The position numbers and the translations under genes are program-made. A stretch of 64,000 nucleotides of DNA from Paramecium tetraurelia (lineage: Eukaryota; Ciliophora; Oligohymenophorea; Peniculida; Parameciidae). How positions within the stretch are numbered: the stretch's first letter is position 1; the number at the start of each line of letters is the position of its first letter. The stretch covers positions 249,328 through 313,327 of the forward strand of contig NW_001799634.1 of NCBI RefSeq assembly GCF_000165425.1, given 5' to 3'. The notes under the pieces were generated by a model. It did no database searches. It was not told the DNA's origin and saw only the letters and a program-made list of their open reading frames with translations. Below, in pieces: positions 41,278-53,229 of the stretch.

Positions 41278-41778
41278 TCAAACATGTTCTTCATCTATCC
41301 TTTGACTCTATTCTGGGATTAGAGATTCATTTCTGTTTTACTATTAGTTTCCTTATGGTTCTTGTTGTGATTATTCTCCTCTAAACTTGTCTCTAATCTT
41401 AGAGATTGCTTTGCCAAAAAACTTAAACCCTTTAGCTGTCATAGATTAATCCTAATTTAATGCTTCATTGCTATAAGAAACCCCATCGAATTCTTCTAAA
41501 GATGTAGAGACATTCTTCAAAAATTGGATGCTCTCATTGTTTCTATATTATTCAATTGATCTAAACAGTTTGTAAATCAATCAATACTTTTTTAGAGTTC
41601 TTGTAAAAATGTAAAGTTATTTGCTAATCATTGTGCCAGGACTAAAAGCTTAAGCAGTATTTTAGAGGAATAACTTATTGATTGAAACTATTTTTGGTTG
41701 ATCTTGCACAGCTATCTCGGATTATTGAACAGCATATTCCTCCTAAATTAATGGAGCACTTTCAGCCTCGTGATTCAT
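41278..41778 (-). CDS. Small hypothetical protein
   Basis: A 157-residue protein with one 27-nt intron (41561-41587) that removes an in-frame TGA; the joined frame is then uninterrupted. The N-terminus is acidic (MNHEAESAPLIQEEYAVQQS), the centre is mixed helical with KQLYIFTRTLKK, and the C-terminus is Gln/Asn/Arg-rich and disordered. No transmembrane span, zinc site or catalytic motif is visible. The length of the frame and a canonical GTA...TAG intron support it as a real gene, but I cannot assign a function. Confidence 0.55.
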
Positions 41779-42085
41779 TTGGATTTATTTAATTAATATT
41801 GTATATTATTTAATATATATTTAATTCAAATTACTTATTCATAAATAATTATAAGAACTCCTAATTTTTTACTGCTACAATCATCAACTCTAATAAAAGT
41901 GTATTCGATTATCAAAATATCTATTATCTTATGTGTATTAATCATTAAATTTATTTTTAATGCTCAATAATAATTTGATCTTTATAATTATTAGATTGAG
42001 ATTTATAAATTAACATAAATAAATTCTCTTTAAAATCAGATATTAAACTTATAGCAATGAATCTTGATAATATATATATTTTTGA
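41779..42085. other. Intergenic AT-rich spacer
   Basis: About 300 nt of A/T runs between two minus-strand genes. I see no ORF, repeat or structured signal here; it probably holds the promoter of the small protein gene and the 3' end of the tetraspanin gene. Confidence 0.5.
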
Positions 42086-43019
42086 TCATTTGCATAACAA
42101 TCTTAACTCTTAAGCCCTCTATTTTTCCAAATCATGTCTTCCACAATAAAGACAAAATATGAAAGAAAAAGATAACATGAATAGAATGCCCAAACACAAA
42201 GAGATATAACCCATGATTGTTACGTAATCCTCATAATACGATTAAAACTTTAAGAAACAACTTTAACCTGATGTATTGCCTCTATTTATATCCGAAAAAA
42301 CAAATATGGAAGTACTGGTACACCATCCAGAACATGAAAAGTTCATTTCCAAAATCTAAGCACATAGAAATTGTACTTACATTCATCAATTGAACTGGGT
42401 ATTTGTATTCTTCAGTATCAAATCCTACGCAACTTTGTACATTGGATGGCAAAACAGATGAAGAGAATCCAACCTTCCCTCTTAGAACTGATTTATCATT
42501 AAATTTAGTAGCGTCCAAATTACATGGGCATTTTATAGAACAAAAAGATTCATTTGCACTTTTAACACCATCACTTAATGCTTTGAAATTCTGAGTAGAC
42601 TCACATGCTAAATTCTATATTAATTCTACATCTCCCAAAATATTCTTTCGCCTTGAAATTCAACAAATAAAACAATACAACAAAAAGGATTCCAAATAGT
42701 AATACACTTAGGTGATGAAGGATCAAGAAACCTCTTCGGAAACACACTTTTTTAGCTGTTGATCCTAAAATTCCAAAAATTCCAAATATGATAAGGGACA
42801 ACCCAATTACAAGGGCGCCGTATTTTTAACCAAACATTCCAAAATCTGAATCAAATTTAAAATACCCTAATATTGATTTTTCATGTTACCATCATAATTT
42901 TTGAATAATATCAGTGAAACTATGTAAATTCCATAGCCAGTTAAGGTTAAACCTATTGAAATAAGAGTAATTGCACTCAATTACACTATTTTTTAAGAGA
43001 GCCATGAGAATAATTGCAT
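42086..43019 (-). CDS. Tetraspanin-like membrane protein
   Basis: A 287-residue protein with four hydrophobic helices in the tetraspanin layout: TM1 ITLISIGLTLTGYGIYIVSL; TM2 ALVIGLSLIIFGIFGILGS; TM3 HHLSVLLFGILFVVLFYLL; a Cys-rich large loop; then TM4 MGYISLCLGILFMLSFSFIF. The loop has the CSGWC that stands in for the family's CCG, and further paired cysteines. Tetraspanins organise other membrane proteins into domains. Introns: 42867-42889, 42608-42629, 42356-42380. The start ATG at 43017-43019 places a short cytoplasmic tail before TM1. The protein kinase gene begins 83 nt upstream on the same strand. Confidence 0.75.
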
Positions 43020-43102
43020 TAAATATTTATAATTAATATTGATAAGAACAATTAAAGCTATGCAAATCTTAGAGATATATTAAATAAACAAAAAGCTATT
43101 CT

Positions 43103-44484
43103 TCAATTTTACTCAATTTTCTTTGGTAAATTTCTTTATCTTTCAGTCTAAGGTTCTTGATGTTTTATACTAGTCAGACTACATTATCTGGATAGTTTAG
43201 TTTAAGGTTCCTGATTGAATTCACATTAAGATCTCCCTTTCTAATACGATTTAAGTTTGTTGGCGTACCATGTGTTGACATCAAAATATTTATAATCAAG
43301 CAAGGCCTGAACAGCTTCCATAGCTTGGCAACAATCAAGTCTCTGTTGGGGTTCAGCTTTCACTAAGAGTTACACCAAATCAAAAACTGAACCCTTTTCT
43401 TTGATTGTGAATTAACACAATTTGTTATTTCTAAAAGTTTCTTTTTCATTTTCACTGTTGAATAGTCCATCTAAGGTCAGCAGTTTGTATAGAATGCAGC
43501 CAGCACTGAATAAGTCGACTTTAAAATCATAGGCTTGTTTCTTGTTCCAAACGTTTAGGACTTCTGGGGCAGAATAGCCAGCCGTTCCACAAGAAGGATA
43601 TTATTCTAGTTATTTACCATTGAGGCAGGCCAAACCGAAGTCAATTATTTTGATTTAATTATTATGATACATCAGATTTGCTGGTTTGAGATCCCTATGA
43701 ATTATGCCATTTTGATGAATGCTTTGCAATCCTTTGAGGAGTGCCTAAATAAAATTTCGACTTTACCTCCATTATGCTCAAGGCTTCTTACATAGTAAAG
43801 GGCTTATTTCTACGATCGAGATGTTATTTTAGATTGGATCCAGGGATATATTCGGTCACGATGTAATAGTTGAGTTCATCTTTGTAAACTTCTTTGATTT
43901 CTAGGATGTTCAAGGCATTAGATTGTTTGAGTCTTTTTAGTATTTCAATTTCATTTTTAATGGCTGGACTCTGATTGTTTTGACACTTGACGCTCTTGAT
44001 GGCCACACGATTGGAGGTGAATCTACAGATTTCCTTTGTGACCTTAACGATATTTGGATATAAGAACCTTTCCAAAAGAACCAGTTTGTAGGATTTCCTC
44101 CTTTTTGTAAAACACTTCTATTTTTTCGTAACACACAAAAGCACCCATCTTGGCCTTCAGATTGACCATATCATTGGGATTTCCAAAAAAGTCTTTTATT
44201 TTATCTTAATATGGAAGCTAAAATCCAACTATTTTATTGTTCTAAAGAGACCAAGTGAATACTTTGTCAATCTTTAATTAATAGATATATTTTGGATCCT
44301 ACTGGTTTTGTTTCTAGATAAAATTAACAATTTTGTTTACTTCACTTAGAGTGAGACTCTGATTTGTTAATTGCAAGTAATATTTTCGATTCAAGAAAAA
44401 GTGATGTCTCTCTACTATGCATTCATAGAGAATGTTGGCATTGTTTGCTAATGAAGTCTGTCCAGAAGACGTAGGAATTAACAT
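43103..44484 (-). CDS. Protein kinase (Ser/Thr-type)
   Basis: A 444-residue kinase. About 145 N-terminal residues of unknown fold (FFLNRKYYLQLTNQSLTLSE, PH-like in flavour) precede the catalytic domain: glycine loop TGSFGKVT, lysine strand RVAIKSVKC, Glu helix IKNEIEILKRL, catalytic loop IIHRDLKPANLMY, DFG motif IIDFGLACL and APE motif GTAGYSAPEVL, all intact, so it should be active. The C-terminal tail is Gln/Arg-rich. Introns: 44043-44067 (starts GTTC, ends AAG) lies just inside the glycine loop, and 43745-43766. The first was deduced because it joins GSFGKV to TKEICRF in frame. Subfamily not assigned; CAMK-type kinases are commonest in Paramecium. Confidence 0.85.
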
Positions 44485-45096
44485 TTATTACATTGTAAAT
44501 AATAATACTCAATAAGCATTAATCTTACCATATTCAAATATCTCATCTTATGATAATATAACACAAAAATGGTTTAGCCGTTATTAATTCATCAAAACAA
44601 ATTGGTACTCTAATTTTTACATTCACGATGTATCTATCTTTTTATCAGTGTGGCCATAATTGTTAGGTTAGTTTAATCAGTCGAATTAATCCAATAATTT
44701 TAGGATCAAAGTTGAGATGTTTTTAAACTTTATTTTATTTTTTTATAAACTATTTAGTATATACACATATTAATTAATTATATATTTATTTATCTAACAC
44801 TACGAGATGATTGTAAATGACTATTGAGATTATAGAGGCTCTACTTTTTGAATCTCCCCAGGAAATTCCAAATCTCAGATATTTGAGCCTCCTTTTTGTA
44901 TAGGATGCATTCTTGTATATGAATGTGCATTAAAAGAAGCTGAAAAGAAACTAGATGTGGTTGCAGTTTGCTTGAACACATCTTTATTGGATTGAATTTC
45001 TGTATGTAATGAAATGATTTATGCAAATTCAGATATGTGGAAATTTAAATAGTTTGCATATCAATTATATAACACAATAAATTTTAAATTAATTCG
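44485..45096. other. Gap with ambiguous open frames
   Basis: Both strands have frames of 60-110 codons around 44800-45030: minus MHKSFHYIQKFNPIKMC..., plus MTIEIIEALLFESPQEIPNL... and, in another + frame, CALKEAEKKLDVVAVCLNTS. They overlap, none has splice support or a recognised domain, and single TGAs break the + reading. I call none a gene; a decayed + strand gene is possible. Confidence 0.3.
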
Positions 45097-45818
45097 TCAT
45101 TATTTAGCAGTGTTTGATAAGATGCCTCTAAAGATTTTTGATCCTCCAAAATTCAGAATCTAATTAATTTATAAAAGAAATTACTGGTGATTGAAGTTTA
45201 CTTCCTTTGCCATTCTCCTTTTCGATCTTACAACTTGAAGGTTTGTGTTCCAAAGATTACGATCTTTCTTTCAATTCTCCTGGAGTGGGAGGTAGATTGA
45301 CTGGATTAGTGGCAGGAGTCTGATACTTAGCTGTTTTCAGTCTCCTTTTATTCTAATTAGCCAGACCTTCGGCCTTCTTGGCCTTTTCTCTTTATTCCTG
45401 TTTGATATGAATAAAAATAATATTACTTTAAGGAGTTTCTTTTCAGCTTCCTTTTGGGCGGATAAAATGAAGTTCTTAAAAATTAAAGAATCTCTAACAA
45501 TCTTAGAGCAAGTGAGGCTTCTGAAATATTGATCTAGCAATTGCTTCCGTTCCTCTATCAAATCTGGGTCAGAATTGACTGACTTCCACCAATGAGTTCC
45601 CGGAAATGAAGGTAGTGTTATTTTGAGAGTCTCGAGAGCTTGGTGAAACTTTTTAAGTTCTGAATATCTTTATTGATTAGAGAAGACTAGTTGATTTTTT
45701 TAATTGAAAAAGCTTGTAAAATAGGAGATCAATGTTACTTTAATTGATAATACACTGTTTATTCAGTCTTTTGCGATTGAGAAACTGTGATTACGAAGTC
45801 TAATACATTGTCTTACAT
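45097..45818 (-). CDS. PX-domain protein (phosphoinositide-binding, sorting-nexin-like)
   Basis: A 213-residue protein whose first 120 residues form a PX domain: VLDFVITVSQSQKTEQTVYY, the basic site NQQRYSELKKFHQAL, the Pro-rich loop LPSFPGTHWW, and the closing helix RKQLLDQYFRSL. PX domains bind phosphatidylinositol 3-phosphate on endosomes. The remaining 90 residues are basic and disordered (REKAKKAEGLANQNKRRLK). Introns: 45713-45738, 45398-45426, 45160-45184; the first (ending AAG) is essential because the upstream frame otherwise meets TGA inside the domain. Likely role: endosomal or phagosomal trafficking. Confidence 0.82.
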
Positions 45819-46124
45819 TAAAATACTCTAATTTAATTGCACTAAATAATATTTTAATATTTGCTTAGATTCCATATTGCTTAATGTTATATGATTCGTA
45901 TTAAATACAATGTTCTTTGATTGGTTACCAGTAGGAGGGGAGAGCGGGTGGATATAGAAATAAAATGGAGGATCGGTTATTTCTTAATGGGGAGCCAAAG
46001 AGAGGGATTCGAGTAATTGGAAGGAGGTGGGGAGGATGCAAAGAGATCTTTGATAAAATGGAATAGGAATTTTTGTGTATTATTAACGATATTATTAATA
46101 TAAATAATTTTATAGTTAACTAGA
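45819..46124. other. Divergent intergenic region with a purine-rich tract
   Basis: Between two divergently transcribed genes. Around 45930-46040 the + strand is unusually G/A-rich for this window (blocks such as ggaggggagagcgggtgg). An ORF from ATG 45965 (MEDRLFLNGEPKRGIRVIG...) runs about 54 codons to a TGA overlapping the start of the kinase gene; it may be an upstream ORF or chance. Confidence 0.4.
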
Positions 46125-48089
46125 ATGAATGAGTCAGACAAAGAGAATAAGAACGGTATCAGGCTCAATAACAGGAGGATTATCGGGAATTATTAGCTTA
46201 GTATTGAAATTATATTAATAACCAGTTAAAACATTGGGAGAAGGTACTTTTGGAAAGGTGAAGCTGGCCGTTCATTTGAAATCGCAGGAGAAAGTGGCAA
46301 TTAAAATATTGGAGAAGGAGAGAATAGTAGAAGTGGCAGATGTAGAACGAGTGTCCAGAGAAATACACATCTTGAAATTGATAAGACATAAACATGTAAT
46401 TCAATTGTACGAAGTATGCATTTCCATACAATATGTAGATAATTGAAACTCCCAAGCATATCTTCATAGTGATGGAATTTGCAAATGGAGGGGAGCTCTT
46501 TGAATATATAGTCAAACATTAACGACTTTAAGAAATTGAGGCCTGCAAATTTTATCAATAACTGATATCAGGTATCGAGTACTTACACAAACTCTGTATC
46601 GTACATCGAGACCTCAAGCCAGAAAATCTACTCTTAGACTTCAACAATTCTATAAAAATCGTAGATTTTGGATTAGGGAACACGTACAAAAAAGGGGAGT
46701 TGCTTAAAACAGCTTGTGGCAGTCCCTGTTATGCAGCTCCAGAAATGATAGCTGGCCAGAAATACGATTGTTTGATGGTCGACATTTGGAGCAGCGGAGT
46801 CATCCTATTCGCTAGCATTTGTGGATACTTGCCCTTTGAAGTATGATTTAAATACATATTCTAGGATCAAAACACCTCGGCTCTCTATAAAAAAATACTC
46901 AACGGAGAATACTAGATACCCAAATTCGTTTCCAATGAAGGAGCTAATTTCATCAAAGCTGTTTTAACAACCGATCCCAAAAAGAGGATTACAGTCGAAC
47001 AAATGAAAGCACATCCCTGGTTTAACCTCTACTAAAGTTAGTCCAAGATCTCGCCAGGAATCATCGTTGGATATAACAGAATGCCTATTGATGACTCAGT
47101 TGTAGATTCCTTATCCCAACAAGGCTATGACAAAGAATACATCATTAAGTGTTTGGATGCTAACAAACACAATGATGTTACAACTGCTTACTATTTGGCA
47201 TTAAAACGTAATTTAATCAATGGAATTCAATCCAAAGCTGACATCAACAGCAGCGTTTTCGAAGAATCCCTATTGGAACCCAAATAAAGACCTAAAAAAC
47301 GTACTCATCCATCATAATATCTCTTTAGCTCCCATTTCCAATATCGTTGCCACTTCCATCTTCAAATAAAATAGATCTGGTTCAGTTTAATAGAATGGAC
47401 AAACCAACAACAATTCTTAAAATAGAGGCAAGAGTGTTCCCTAAGCCATTAGTGATGACCAAACCTAAATGCTTGTTAACTATGCTCATAAGATGAAATA
47501 CCAACCCATCAACCCACAATAGAAATTTGCCATACCCACTGATGTCACTCAAATAATCTCACTTTAATCTGTCGATGACACTTTAGAGAGACCTAAGTCT
47601 ATTTCTTATCACATTCCCAAAAAGACTCCTACCAATCACTAGTCTTCTGAACATAATAAAAGCAAGACTGGAGTCTAAAGAGATTCAGTCTCACCACAAT
47701 CCAAATCTAAACAAAAGAAAAGCTTGCAATCTAAATAAGTGAATTCCTCCTTTGAATATGTCAGTGCCAATAATTACAGTACCAAACAAACTGAAGAACG
47801 CAAGAAAAGCAATAGCAAACACACAACCAAAGATCTATTTGATTTAACCAACTATCAAAAAAAGTTAATGATTGATTGCAATCAAAAACCTACAAGTTAA
47901 TTGTGGCAATTACAAAATAACTTTAGATAGAACTCCAGATTGTATGAGATACCAACTTCGACCAAAACTAGTAACTCTGTTAATAAAAGATCAAAAGTTA
48001 TCAAACAAGAAAATAATAATAAGAGTACAAATCAAAAAAGTACTTTAAATAATAGTTTTAATTTTGATAAAAAATCTTATTATAATTGA
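46125..48089 (+). CDS. SNF1/AMPK alpha-like protein kinase
   Basis: A 620-residue Ser/Thr kinase. After a short basic N-terminus (MNESDKENKNG...), the kinase domain has IGNYQLIKTLGEGTFGKVKL, the lysine strand EKVAIKILEKERI, catalytic loop IVHRDLKPENLLL, IVDFGLGN, and the activation loop LLKTACGSPCYAAPEM, whose Thr is the AMPK-type activating phosphosite. A UBA-like segment follows (QGYDKEYIIKCLDANKHNDV), as in SNF1/AMPK alpha. The last 270 residues are Ser/Asn/Lys-rich and unstructured. Introns: 46201-46225, 46414-46438, 46841-46864, 47301-47328. In other eukaryotes this kinase senses low energy; Paramecium has many paralogues, so the exact role is unknown. Confidence 0.88.
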
Positions 48090-48644
48090 AAATACTAAAA
48101 CTTCATAGTTTGAGTATGATAATTATACACATTCATATATCATTTTTTATTATTATTATTTTGTTAAACTCTCTCTTACATTAGATTACATCACATTATG
48201 TATTATAGAAATGTGTATTAGAATATATAAATAAATAATGTTTACTACTTAAAATTACTAAAAAATATCAATTTAATATTCATTTTGGCATTAATTTGAA
48301 ATCTTAAAAATGTAAATCAACTTCTCTATTTATTAAAAATAAAGAGTTCAGGACAATATTTTGATATGATTTATTGTTAATCATCCTCTAAAATGTTTCT
48401 TTCATGTTTCTATTATAAATGTTATGCATATATATACTTATATTCCTCTATCTTTTTATCATGAATCTCAAGTGTTAGGTCTATCATCCAAAAAAATAGT
48501 TTTAATAAATACAACTATTTGTTGGCTAGTAAAATCTTCGTTAATTTTGAAATGTCAATTAAGACTAAATATTACTTAAACTTATTTTCATTGAATTATT
48601 CAATTTTGCTGCATTGAATCAGGAAGTTAAAGGCTTACAACAAA
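48090..48644. other. Convergent intergenic AT-rich region
   Basis: About 550 nt between the ends of two convergent genes, the longest such gap here. It is strongly AT-rich with homopolymer runs and no frame, repeat or motif that I would call. Confidence 0.5.
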
Positions 48645-51083
48645 TCAAAAGTGTGCTTCTGTCTAGGATTGGACACAGCAATTTAGTAAACTGTTGAAAA
48701 TAGATTGTAATATTATTTGGGGTTGTTATTGTTTTTAACGAAAAACTTAGGTGTAGCACTTGAAGTAAATCTTAATTCTTGAGCCTTCAAATTGAATTAG
48801 CATTCCGTTGTCAACAATATTATGCCAGATATGTAATATAAATTCATTGCTAAATGTGTAAACCCTGTTTTTCTGAATTCTAAATAGCTCTTAAGATCTT
48901 CCATTCTCATATCGATATTGTTAATAAAAGCTTTATGTGTGGCCAGCAATTCGTTCTAATTAAATGTTTAAATTTACAATGTTATTTCCTTTGATGATGT
49001 TTTCAATAAAATCTTTATGATATTCAAGAAGATTTTATTGGAACTGCTCTTGCACTATAGATTCGATAAAATCTTAAGTTTTTTGATTGTCTCCAAACAT
49101 ATTCTCAAAATTTTCAAAGAATTTTTTGTTCTAAAATACTTCAACTCCATATTTATATTTCATCATCTCGGCCTGAATTTTATCGATTGCTTGCTCAAGA
49201 TTAGGTTCAGTAAGTATAATTAATAATCCTCCGATATCTGGATATTTTTCAAATACTAATCCAAGGATTTCATTCAAAATCAAATTCAATTCAAGCATTG
49301 TATTTTCATTTTTTATTCCCAAAAGGGATTGCACTATAAAGAATAATGTGAAATATTCTAATTTAGAAACTAAGGAAGCAGACGAATTGTAAATTTCCTT
49401 TAAGACTTCCTCATACCTTTGTAAGAGAATGTCCATTTTATAGCCAATCTTCCTTGGAATGGCATCTTATAAATCCTGTAAAGACCAATTATCACTTTCA
49501 TTATCATTTAGGATATGAGTAGTTTTCAGAGTCATCCATAGGAATAAATCTTGATCCTATGGAAAATGATTGTTTTCAAAGACCGGTGATACTGACCCAG
49601 AATCGAAGGCAATCAAATAACATTGTTCGAATAATTCATCATCGCAAAATTAATCAAGTTTTTATATTTTTTATTGATTTGTTTCACTAATAGATTAGTT
49701 TAAGAGAATTACTTCCTAACTTCCAAGAGTTCAAAAAACAATTGGTACTTTTGATTCTTGGCAACTTAAAACATGATAGACTTCGCTTATTTTAATTATC
49801 CACATCTCATCAATAGGAATAAAATTCCACTTGGGTAATATTAACCAACTCTCTGGATGTTAAGACCTTTGGCCAAGATATCATAGTAAATATCTTTAAA
49901 TTTCTCTAAAGATAGCAGAATATGGATTACAATTAATATTGGCTAAGTCCATGACTCCAATTCTTCTACTCATTTCACTTTCCAACAGTCGTATTGAGTT
50001 CTAAAGCAGATCCTTTTGAATTTTTTGGGATTGGAACTAAATTCCTTTAAATTAGAGGGACAACAATCTCATAATATCTTTGTGATCACTTTGGATGTTA
50101 ACAAAGCATGAAAACAAAGATTCGTAATAATCTGCTTTATCAATATTCTCCTTCATTTGTCGTAATTTTTAGAATTCCAAAAATTGCTCCAATTTCTAGT
50201 AAAATTCTTGTTCAATAAACAATTTTTCAATAATGAATTGATTGTGTGTGTTAAAAGAGATAGATTTGATGGAGACCGATTTAGGTTGGACTTGATCTGC
50301 TTTATTCTCATGTAACAGGTTTATTAGTTCTTTTGTATGTCTACTCTGTGTTAGCGCTTCTTTTTTCTAAATTGAATTTATCATCTATAAATGATGCTAA
50401 TATTGTTACATTTTTGTTCGTTTGAACTCTGTTATTGAGTTCTAAGTAGTTAGACACTTGTTGTGAATACAATTCCTTGACTTTAAGTTAAGATTAAAAC
50501 AATAGATTTTGTTTCTCTTGATCTGCTTTGATTCTTTAACTCAATCTCTATAATTCATCTTTCTTGGTGTATTCTAAATTACGCTCATTCAAGTTAAATT
50601 TTTGAAATAATTAACACACCTTCTAACTGAGAGTGTCAACCAATAAATCTAATATAATTATTTAAATAATACATTGAGTTTGTTTAACATTAATTTGCTT
50701 TTGGAATTTTTTCTGGATCCTATTTTTTAAATACTTGGTTTGCTGCACGAATACTTGCAATTCCTACTATTTTGTCTATGAATATTAGGCAATCATAATT
50801 ACCAATTCTGGCTTTTCCTTGTAATACTTAACCAGGTTCTCGAATTCGCTTTTCTTGAGTGCTTGATTTTGAGCTTACAAAGGTGTAGTTGTAGGCTATA
50901 ATGGCTGCAATTATTGAGCTGGTTATGGCTACGGCAATAACCCTTATTGTGTTTAGTTTGCTGGTGGTAATGTTTGGGCTATGTTAGAATTATCGAATTA
51001 CGCTAACCAAATATCGATGGGGGCTACTGTGTGTTCGGTTGTGGATTAGGAATCGTTGTTGACTGCAATCCAAAATTAATCAT
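48645..51083 (-). CDS. Nucleoporin-like protein: FG/Pro/Gln N-terminus, coiled coil, Nup93/Nic96-like body (tentative)
   Basis: About 771-780 residues. The N-terminus has FG dipeptides in MINFGLQSTT and SIFGQ and a Pro/Gln-rich stretch; then a coiled coil (KKSEFENLVKYYKEKPELVI, LQRLSQRIKADQEKQNLLF); then a helical body. YPSGILFLLMRCGQLKQAKS and LFEQCYLIAFDSGS...LFLWMTL resemble the Nup93/Nic96 solenoid, a scaffold of the nuclear pore inner ring. I have no alignment, so this is an inference. Introns: 50979-51001, optional 50649-50672 (24 nt, in frame either way), 50385-50409, 49906-49930, 49687-49712. The third intron links the N-terminal coiled coil to the body; if it is not used, two overlapping genes would result, which is unlikely. 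A Nup54/58-like identity for the N-terminal part is an alternative. Confidence 0.45.
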
Positions 51084-51261
51084 TAGAGCACTTTTTATTT
51101 AAAATATTAAAAATTATTAACCACCCTTCATTATACTGAGTAATCTTATTTAAAAGAATCTCAGTAATTTTGGAGGGTAGGAAATCTCAGTAATGAGCAT
51201 TGTGAATAGAATTAATCAGCAAGTAAAATAGATAAGTACATATATATATAGAAAAAGTAAT

Positions 51262-51474
51262 TCATCTGAGTTTGCCAATGGTTGATTTGTGCATTTTAGT
51301 AATTCTGAAAGTGCTAATAGACTTTTTTTATTGGAAGTCCATTTCACCAAAATCTAATTTTCTTTGTACACATTGCATCTCAGCATCGCTGAATGTTTTT
51401 TGGAATTTATCCGCGAATGGTAAGCTGTGCATGTATGTTGTTTTGCTTGATGATTTTGGAGGTGTGAAAGACAT
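51262..51474 (-). CDS. Small hypothetical protein, 70 residues
   Basis: An intron-free frame from ATG 51472-51474 to TGA 51262-51264: MSFTPPKSSSKTTYMHSLPF at the start, a KTFSDAEMQCVQRKLDFGEM centre and a basic end (TFRITKMHKSTIGKLR). It is Ser/Thr/Lys-rich without a known domain. The opposite strand has an equally long frame, so the strand choice rests on composition and on the polar, protein-like sequence. Low to moderate confidence. Confidence 0.4.
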
Positions 51475-51644
51475 TTTGTAAACAATAATTTTTATTATTA
51501 AAAATATTATTATTATTTTTTATGCCTATATGTATAAACTACTTTATTTTTCTACTATTTTATTCACTTGTCACATAAAAATTTAATTTTGTTTAAGCTC
51601 ATTAAAATTATACGTTGTATGTTTAAATTCAAATTAAATTAATT

Positions 51645-53068
51645 ATGAACAATAAAGGCATGTTTAAGCACAGGGACATCAACACTTTTTTAACCAACCA
51701 TCCAGCTGCAGAAAAACAAAAGAAAAAACCATTTGAATATTTGAATCTGTCCTATTCCAAGCAATTTGATGGTTCACCCATGAAGAAGCAACCTTACACA
51801 TCGAAAGCCAACGAAAATTAATGTAAAAGTCAATAAGAACCTTTGTTTCTAAGACAAAACACTCTTCCCAATTATGAACCAACAAGATGTTCTAGCCTCA
51901 AAAATGGAATCATCAAAGCTTATGCCGCAAACACAAATTAGGGATTAGTGAGAGATTACAATGAAGATAGAGTCTCAATCATACTAAACATCATTAAACC
52001 TTAGAGCAGAGAAAATGAACCATGGCCCAAATGTTCCTACTTTGGAGTCTACGACGGACATGGTGGTTCAGCATGTGCAGACTTTTTGAGAGACAACTTG
52101 CATTAATTTGTAGTCAAGGAACCAGACTTCCCCTGGAATCCGATCAACGCTATAACAAAAGGATTCGAAGCAGCAGAAAAATGCTTCTTACAAATGGCCC
52201 AAGATTCATTTAATTAAGGCATCCCAGAGAGAAGTGGGTCATGTGCAATCGTCATATTGATGATTGGAGATTCTTGTTATGTAGCAAATGTAGGAGATAG
52301 CAGAGCAATATTGAGTGCAGAAAGTGGGAAAAAGGTAATTGATCTTTCAAAAGATCATAAGCCAGAATTAGAGAGGGATAGAATTATTAAAGGAGGAGGG
52401 CAGGTTTATCAAACGCATGGTGTTAATGGAGAAGGTTAAACAATCTTAGGACCAATGAGAGTGAACCCTGGAAGATTATCTGTTTCAAGAACTTTTGGTG
52501 ATATCGAAGCAAAATTAGAGAAATTTGGTGGGAATCCAAAGATTGTCATAGCTGAACCAGAAATCAAACATATTAAGATAGTTAATGATCACGATTTTAT
52601 TGTTCTCGGAAGTAATAATGACATATGTAATCGTAGGTGATGGGATATTTGATACAATGAGTTCAAAGGATGTGATTACTTAGATTTGGAAGGATGTTTA
52701 ACAGAGTCAAAATACAAATGATCTACATGATATGATGTCAAATGCAGTTGAGTCAGTAATAAAGGAAAGTCTATTGCGTAAGACTACTGACAATGTGACT
52801 TTATTAATTATAGCCTTTTCAGTGACTCCTTTGAGAGAGTAGGAAGTAAGGGTTAAGACAACGTCATATATTGATAAACTAGTTAATTTTCCATAAAGCA
52901 GCAACTCGACTAATTTAAGAACTAAGTATGTGTGTGTATATTAATGATTATAGAAAGTACAATGATGAAAATAATCCATTTTTCATGAATGCTCAAAAAT
53001 TGAAATAAAATCCCAAGTTAATGAAAAGCAATTTTGAAGATAATTTTCAGTATCGCTTAATCGGTTGA
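51645..53068 (+). CDS. Protein phosphatase 2C (PPM family)
   Basis: A 456-residue Mg/Mn-dependent Ser/Thr phosphatase. About 115 N-terminal residues precede the domain; then RDYNEDRVS, YFGVYDGHGGSACADFL, GSCAIVILMIGDSCYVANVG, VGDSRAILSAESGK, SRTFGDIEAKL, the spliced LGSDGIFDTMSS and KTTDNVTLLI carry the metal-binding aspartates, so it should be active. The intron at 52612-52636 falls inside the GSDG motif, and another lies at 52926-52953 near the C-terminus. Substrates are unknown. The 161-nt gap after its TGA leads to the coiled-coil gene on the same strand. Confidence 0.93.
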
Positions 53069-53229
53069 TGATTTTAATGAAAAACAATTAAATTTGAATT
53101 TTATTTCAAAATATAATAATGTCTCTCGCAAATATAAGTTAATGTTCTCATTAAGAGAAACAGCTAAAAATAACGGGATTTTAGAAGGCAATTTAATAAT
53201 ATATTGTAATATTAATTAATCATCTAAAT

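Noticed and set aside
44817-45170. + strand frames that look partly coding (EAEKKLDVVAVCLNTS and others)
   Set aside because: Broken by TGA, no splice solution, and the 3' part overlaps the well-supported PX-domain gene on the other strand.
45965-46129. 54-codon ORF upstream of the SNF1-like kinase
   Set aside because: Overlaps the kinase start codon and has no similarity that I recognise; could be an upstream ORF but not called as a gene.
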